Assembly (NCBI GenBank): GCA_017550145.1
Contig: JAFZQG010000024.1
Location: forward strand, 1 to 38,123
DNA: 38,123 nt
Source: Erysipelotrichaceae bacterium
GTDB taxonomy: Bacteria; Bacillota_I; Bacilli_A; Erysipelotrichales; Erysipelotrichaceae
Reading direction: 5' to 3'
A model generated the notes under the pieces. That model was not told the origin of the DNA, did no database searches, and was given only the letters and a program-made list of their open reading frames with translations. A program made the translations under genes and the position numbers. Shown here piece by piece: positions 35,437-38,123 of this stretch (the first letter of the stretch is position 1; each line of letters opens with the position of its first letter).

Positions 35437-36273
35437 ATGAATAAACTGCTGGTATTTATGACCGATTTCGGTCTCGATGACGGTGCGATCGCCGCAATGG
35501 AAGGTGTGGCTTTTGGTGTGAGTTATGATCTGAATATCAGACATCTGACACACAATATTCCGCCTTTCAATATCTTTGATGCATCATACAGACTGCATCA
35601 GGCAATTGATTACTGGCCTGAGGGTACGACTTTTGTCTGTGTCATTGACCCTGGTGTCGGTTCGGAAAGAAAGTCGATCGTTGCCAAAACCAGGACCAAT
35701 CAGTACATTGTCACACCTGACAACGGGACCCTGACCCATATCGCCAAACATATCGGTATCTCTGAAGTCAGAGAGATCGAAGAAAAAACCAACCGTCTCG
35801 TGGATTCCGAAACATCATATACTTTCTATGGCCGTGATGTCTATGCCTATACCGGTGCCAGAATTGCGGCAGGAGTCATCAGCTTTGAAGAAGTCGGTCC
35901 ATTAATGAACGTGGATGATCTCGTAAAACTGGAACTCTATGGCTGCCAGAAGATCGATAACGGTATTATGGGCTATGTGGATATTCTGGATGTCAGATAC
36001 GGTTCCTTATGGACTTCGATAACTTATGAAGACTTCAAGGACTGCGGTTTCAAGATCGGCGATGATATTCTGGTCGAGATCTTCTGTCAGGACAAGAAGG
36101 TCTTCTCACAAAGGATCAACTATGGCAAGTCTTTTGCGGATGTGGAGATCAATGAACCGATCATCTATATGAATTCCGTTTATGATATGGCTCTGGCCAT
36201 CAATCAGGGCGATTTCTCCAAAGTCTACGGTATCGGTACCGGAAAGAACTGGATGGTTACATTTACGAAATGA
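35437..36273 (+). CDS. DUF62 family protein, copy 2, catalytic His replaced by Tyr
   Basis: 278 residues, clearly homologous to the preceding gene throughout. LLVFMTDFGLDDG, VIDPGVGSERK and TPDNGTLTHI are conserved. The His of the FHGRD motif is Tyr at residue 131 (FYGRDVY; codon TAT at 35827-35829). Family members form trimers with the active site between subunits, so this copy could have changed activity or act with copy 1. It begins 8 bases after copy 1, with a weak ribosome site. It is the last gene of the operon. Confidence 0.9.
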   Translation: MNKLLVFMTDFGLDDGAIAAMEGVAFGVSYDLNIRHLTHNIPPFNIFDASYRLHQAIDYWPEGTTFVCVIDPGVGSERKSIVAKTRTNQYIVTPDNGTLTHIAKHIGISEVREIEEKTNRLVDSETSYTFYGRDVYAYTGARIAAGVISFEEVGPLMNVDDLVKLELYGCQKIDNGIMGYVDILDVRYGSLWTSITYEDFKDCGFKIGDDILVEIFCQDKKVFSQRINYGKSFADVEINEPIIYMNSVYDMALAINQGDFSKVYGIGTGKNWMVTFTK

Positions 36274-36275
36274 TC

Positions 36276-36300
36276 AGCCGGAATGATCCGGCTTTTTCTT
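36276..36300 (+). terminator. Terminator closing the SAM-riboswitch operon
   Basis: AGCCGGA (36276-36282), loop ATGA, TCCGGCT (36287-36293), then TTTTCTTT. It lies right after the second DUF62 gene and defines the six-gene transcription unit. Confidence 0.82.
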
Positions 36301-36312
36301 TAGGAAAGAATC

Positions 36313-37353
36313 ATGTCTCAAAATAAGGCTGTACAAAGAATCGCTTTATTATCTTTATGCCATATGGGTATTGATTTTCTTTGTGCCTTTTCGCTTTATC
36401 ACAGTTTTGTGAGACATTATGAAGCCTTCCTGCTTTACAATTTCTGTGCCTTTGCCTTACAGATGTCACTGGGCATTATGATCGATGCCTGGTCCAAAAA
36501 GAGCCGTAAAACGCTTTTACCGGGTACGGTCTTTACGATCATGGGAATTGTCTTAACAGTATGCGGATCGTTTATTTCTCCAATCATATTGGGTATAGGC
36601 AATGCCTTATTCCATGTGGGTGGAGGTGTATTAACGATCCATGAAGATGATGACAACAGCTTTAACGGCAGAGGTCTGGGAACTTTTGTTGCTCCGGGAG
36701 CGATCGGACTGATTCTGGGCATTCTGTATTATGAAACACAATACTTTACGATCATTCAGTTAGCTGTTTCTGTGATCATGGGCATTATCGGTTTCATTCT
36801 TTGTATGAGCATTGATGAAAGAACCTTAAAAGAAAGTATACATCCCTATGTCCAGGGTGACAGGAAACTCACATATCTGATTGTTTCCTGTTTTGCAGTT
36901 GTGGTGATCAGATCACTGACGGGAATGTCTATTATATTTCCCTGGAAAACAACAAAGGCTATCACAATCATAAGTGTGATTGCATTGGCGGCGGGAAAAA
37001 CGATCGGTGGCTTTATTGCGGCTGAAATAGGCATGAAGAAAACCGTCATTGTAACCCTTATCACTGCAGCCTTGGCTTATATGTTTGCGGATAAGATGTG
37101 GGCAGGCCTTCTGGCTTTACTGTTCTTTAATATGACCATGCCATTAACTTTATATCTTTTGGTAAAGAATATGTCGGATATGCCAGGATATGCGTTTGGC
37201 ATTCTGACTTTCGGGCTCTTTTTAGGTTATCTTCCGGTACATTATGGTTTTATAAAAAATCTTTCTCCATCACCTTACGGTGTTATCGCTTCTTTACTGT
37301 CTCTGATAATTCTGTATTTTGCACTGAAAGTTGCCGAGGATAAAAATGAGTGA
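36313..37353 (+). CDS. Polytopic membrane protein, MFS-like
   Basis: 346 residues with about ten hydrophobic segments, shorter than a standard 12-helix major facilitator. Motifs recalling MFS proteins are the LGIMIDAWSKKSRK loop after the second helix and the symmetric halves. The conserved-looking GNALFHVGGGVLTIHEDD segment is unusual, with a polar His/Asp/Glu cluster between helices. No substrate can be named. AGGAAAG precedes ATG 36313, directly after the terminator. It overlaps the next gene by 8 bases. Confidence 0.75.
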   Translation: MSQNKAVQRIALLSLCHMGIDFLCAFSLYHSFVRHYEAFLLYNFCAFALQMSLGIMIDAWSKKSRKTLLPGTVFTIMGIVLTVCGSFISPIILGIGNALFHVGGGVLTIHEDDDNSFNGRGLGTFVAPGAIGLILGILYYETQYFTIIQLAVSVIMGIIGFILCMSIDERTLKESIHPYVQGDRKLTYLIVSCFAVVVIRSLTGMSIIFPWKTTKAITIISVIALAAGKTIGGFIAAEIGMKKTVIVTLITAALAYMFADKMWAGLLALLFFNMTMPLTLYLLVKNMSDMPGYAFGILTFGLFLGYLPVHYGFIKNLSPSPYGVIASLLSLIILYFALKVAEDKNE

Positions 37354-37690
37354 ACTGACTGTATATCTTAAACCGTTGATTCTGACGATCATCTTTGAAG
37401 GGATCGGTGCATATATACTCGGATTAAGAACCAGAAAAGAACTTCTGTTTACGGTATTGGTAAACATCATAACCAATCCGCCGCTTGTCTGTTTTTCTTT
37501 GTTTTTGATGTATCATTTAGGTATAGAGAAAGGTACGATCATTACCTATGCGGTATTGGAACCGCTGGTTGTCTATGTCGAGTATCTTCTTTATAAGAAT
37601 TATCTGTCGGTGAAGAACAGCTTTGCATTGTCTCTGACACTTAATATCATTTCGGTAATAGGAGGTCTCTTATGTCAAAAAATATTCTGA
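37346..37690 (+). CDS. Small membrane protein, function unknown
   Basis: 114 residues, about three to four membrane helices: LILTIIFEGIGAYILG, FTVLVNIITNPPLVCFSLFL, IITYAVLEPLVVYVEYLLY and a C-terminal helix. Short charged loops (RTRKE) give a normal topology. I do not recognise a family. ATG 37346 follows GAGG. It overlaps the genes on both sides, so the three form one unit. Confidence 0.75.
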   Translation: MSELTVYLKPLILTIIFEGIGAYILGLRTRKELLFTVLVNIITNPPLVCFSLFLMYHLGIEKGTIITYAVLEPLVVYVEYLLYKNYLSVKNSFALSLTLNIISVIGGLLCQKIF

Positions 37691-37857
37691 TCAAATTAAT
37701 GGCTGCATTTATTCTTGTGAACTGCTTTGCGAAAGCTGTCTATGCAGACGTAGCACCGGATCCTGTCTATAACACGATTTCTTATCTTCCGTTTGTGCTG
37801 GTCGTAGCTGTTGTTGTAGTGGCATTTGTGCTGATCAAAAAGTTTTTCAAAAAGTAA
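37672..37857 (+). CDS. Small secreted/membrane-anchored protein, function unknown
   Basis: 61 residues. A signal peptide (about residues 1-25, cleavage likely after A-Y-A or nearby) is followed by a short extracytoplasmic stretch ADVAPDPVYNTISY and a C-terminal membrane helix (LPFVLVVAVVVVAFVLI) with a Lys-rich tail. GGAGG precedes ATG 37672 within the end of the previous gene. The product is probably a tiny accessory to the upstream membrane proteins. Confidence 0.72.
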   Translation: MSKNILIKLMAAFILVNCFAKAVYADVAPDPVYNTISYLPFVLVVAVVVVAFVLIKKFFKK

Positions 37858-37886
37858 TTGACATTGAAATGTTTCTATTATTAAAT
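37858..37886 (+). promoter_or_regulatory. Promoter of tmRNA gene
   Basis: Perfect -35 TTGACA (37858-37863), beginning at the base after the stop codon of the 61-residue gene. Spacer 17 bases, then -10 TTAAAT (37881-37886). The RNA 5' end at 37897 is about 10 bases downstream. Confidence 0.72.
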
Positions 37887-37896
37887 AGAAACACAC

Positions 37897-38123
37897 GGGG
37901 TCGAATTTGGTTTCGACTGGTCTAGTTTGATTTGAACGGCAGTGGAGTGATGACCTAATCATCAAACTAAATTAAACGCTAACACTGAATTAGCATTCGC
38001 TTAATCGAACGGCCGACGTAGGCCTTAAGCACTTCTTACCGTAAAGCCTGTAGCGGTAAGTCGTAAACACAGGCTAGGTGAAGTAAGTTTAGTTCTTCTC
38101 TTACCATCCGAAAACCGAAAAGA
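37897..38123 (+). ncRNA. ssrA: tmRNA (SsrA), 3' part cut by window edge
   Basis: The 5' end GGGGTCGAATTTGGTTTCGACTGG has the tmRNA 5' form. The likely tag reading frame is GCT at 37978 to TAA at 38004, giving ANTELAFA. Downstream is a clear H-type pseudoknot: CTTACCG (38035-38041) with CGGTAAG (38054-38060), and AGCCTGT (38045-38051) with ACAGGCT (38069-38075). tmRNA with SmpB rescues stalled ribosomes and tags the peptide for proteolysis. The remaining pseudoknots and tRNA-like 3' end are outside the window. Confidence 0.95.

Overview
This is a chromosomal window from a low-to-moderate-GC Bacillota. The best guess is Erysipelotrichia (Erysipelotrichaceae-like). Supporting this are Firmicutes gene orders (cysS-mrnC-rlmB-sigma-rpmG-secE-nusG and rplJ-rplL-ybxB-rpoB-rpoC), T-box, SAM-I and L10-leader RNAs, and an RNA polymerase beta subunit with Asn at the position of E. 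coli His526, as in Mollicutes. The taxonomic call is inference. No phage, insertion sequence or CRISPR array is visible; this is dense core genome with a methionine/SAM-related accessory block.

Layout. (1) 1-222: minus-strand tRNA cluster Asn-Glu-Lys (Lys cut by the window edge). (2) 352-1353: glutathione peroxidase and an OhrR-type MarR repressor, with a 20-bp palindrome inside the promoter. (3) 1465-5745: an operon starting with an unusual HTH-membrane-RCC1 protein and a tiny GYF-like protein, then cysS, mrnC and rlmB. (4) 5832-7690: SigH-like sigma factor, rpmG, secE, nusG, secG. (5) 7741-10750: smpB, a PduL-type phosphotransacylase, an aldose epimerase, nagB, thioredoxin. (6) 10851-15031: potABCD polyamine transporter, in which PotA carries a duplicated domain inserted in its TOBE region. 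(7) 15031-17149: dtd, DUF951, a HAD hydrolase, surE. (8) 17189-26977: L10 leader, rplJ, rplL, ybxB, rpoB, rpoC. (9) 27089-29909: methionine-type T-box and metQNI. (10) 29946-36300: SAM-I riboswitch with a six-gene operon (ECF S component, fused ECF ATPases, EcfT, M20 dipeptidase, two SAM-hydrolase paralogues), closed by a terminator. (11) 36313-37857: three small membrane-protein genes. (12) 37897-end: tmRNA, cut by the window edge.

How it works together. Two adjacent operons for methionine-related uptake are read by two different RNA sensors: uncharged tRNA-Met (T-box, metQNI) and SAM (SAM-I riboswitch, ECF operon). The second operon is the most interesting part. A SAM-repressed transcript encodes a transporter of unknown substrate plus two proteins of the family that hydrolyses SAM, and one of these has lost the conserved catalytic His. 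SmpB and its RNA partner tmRNA are both in the window. Several genes (surE and the RCC1 protein most clearly) have no Shine-Dalgarno sequence but a -10 box placed so that transcription would start at the ATG, which suggests leaderless mRNAs.
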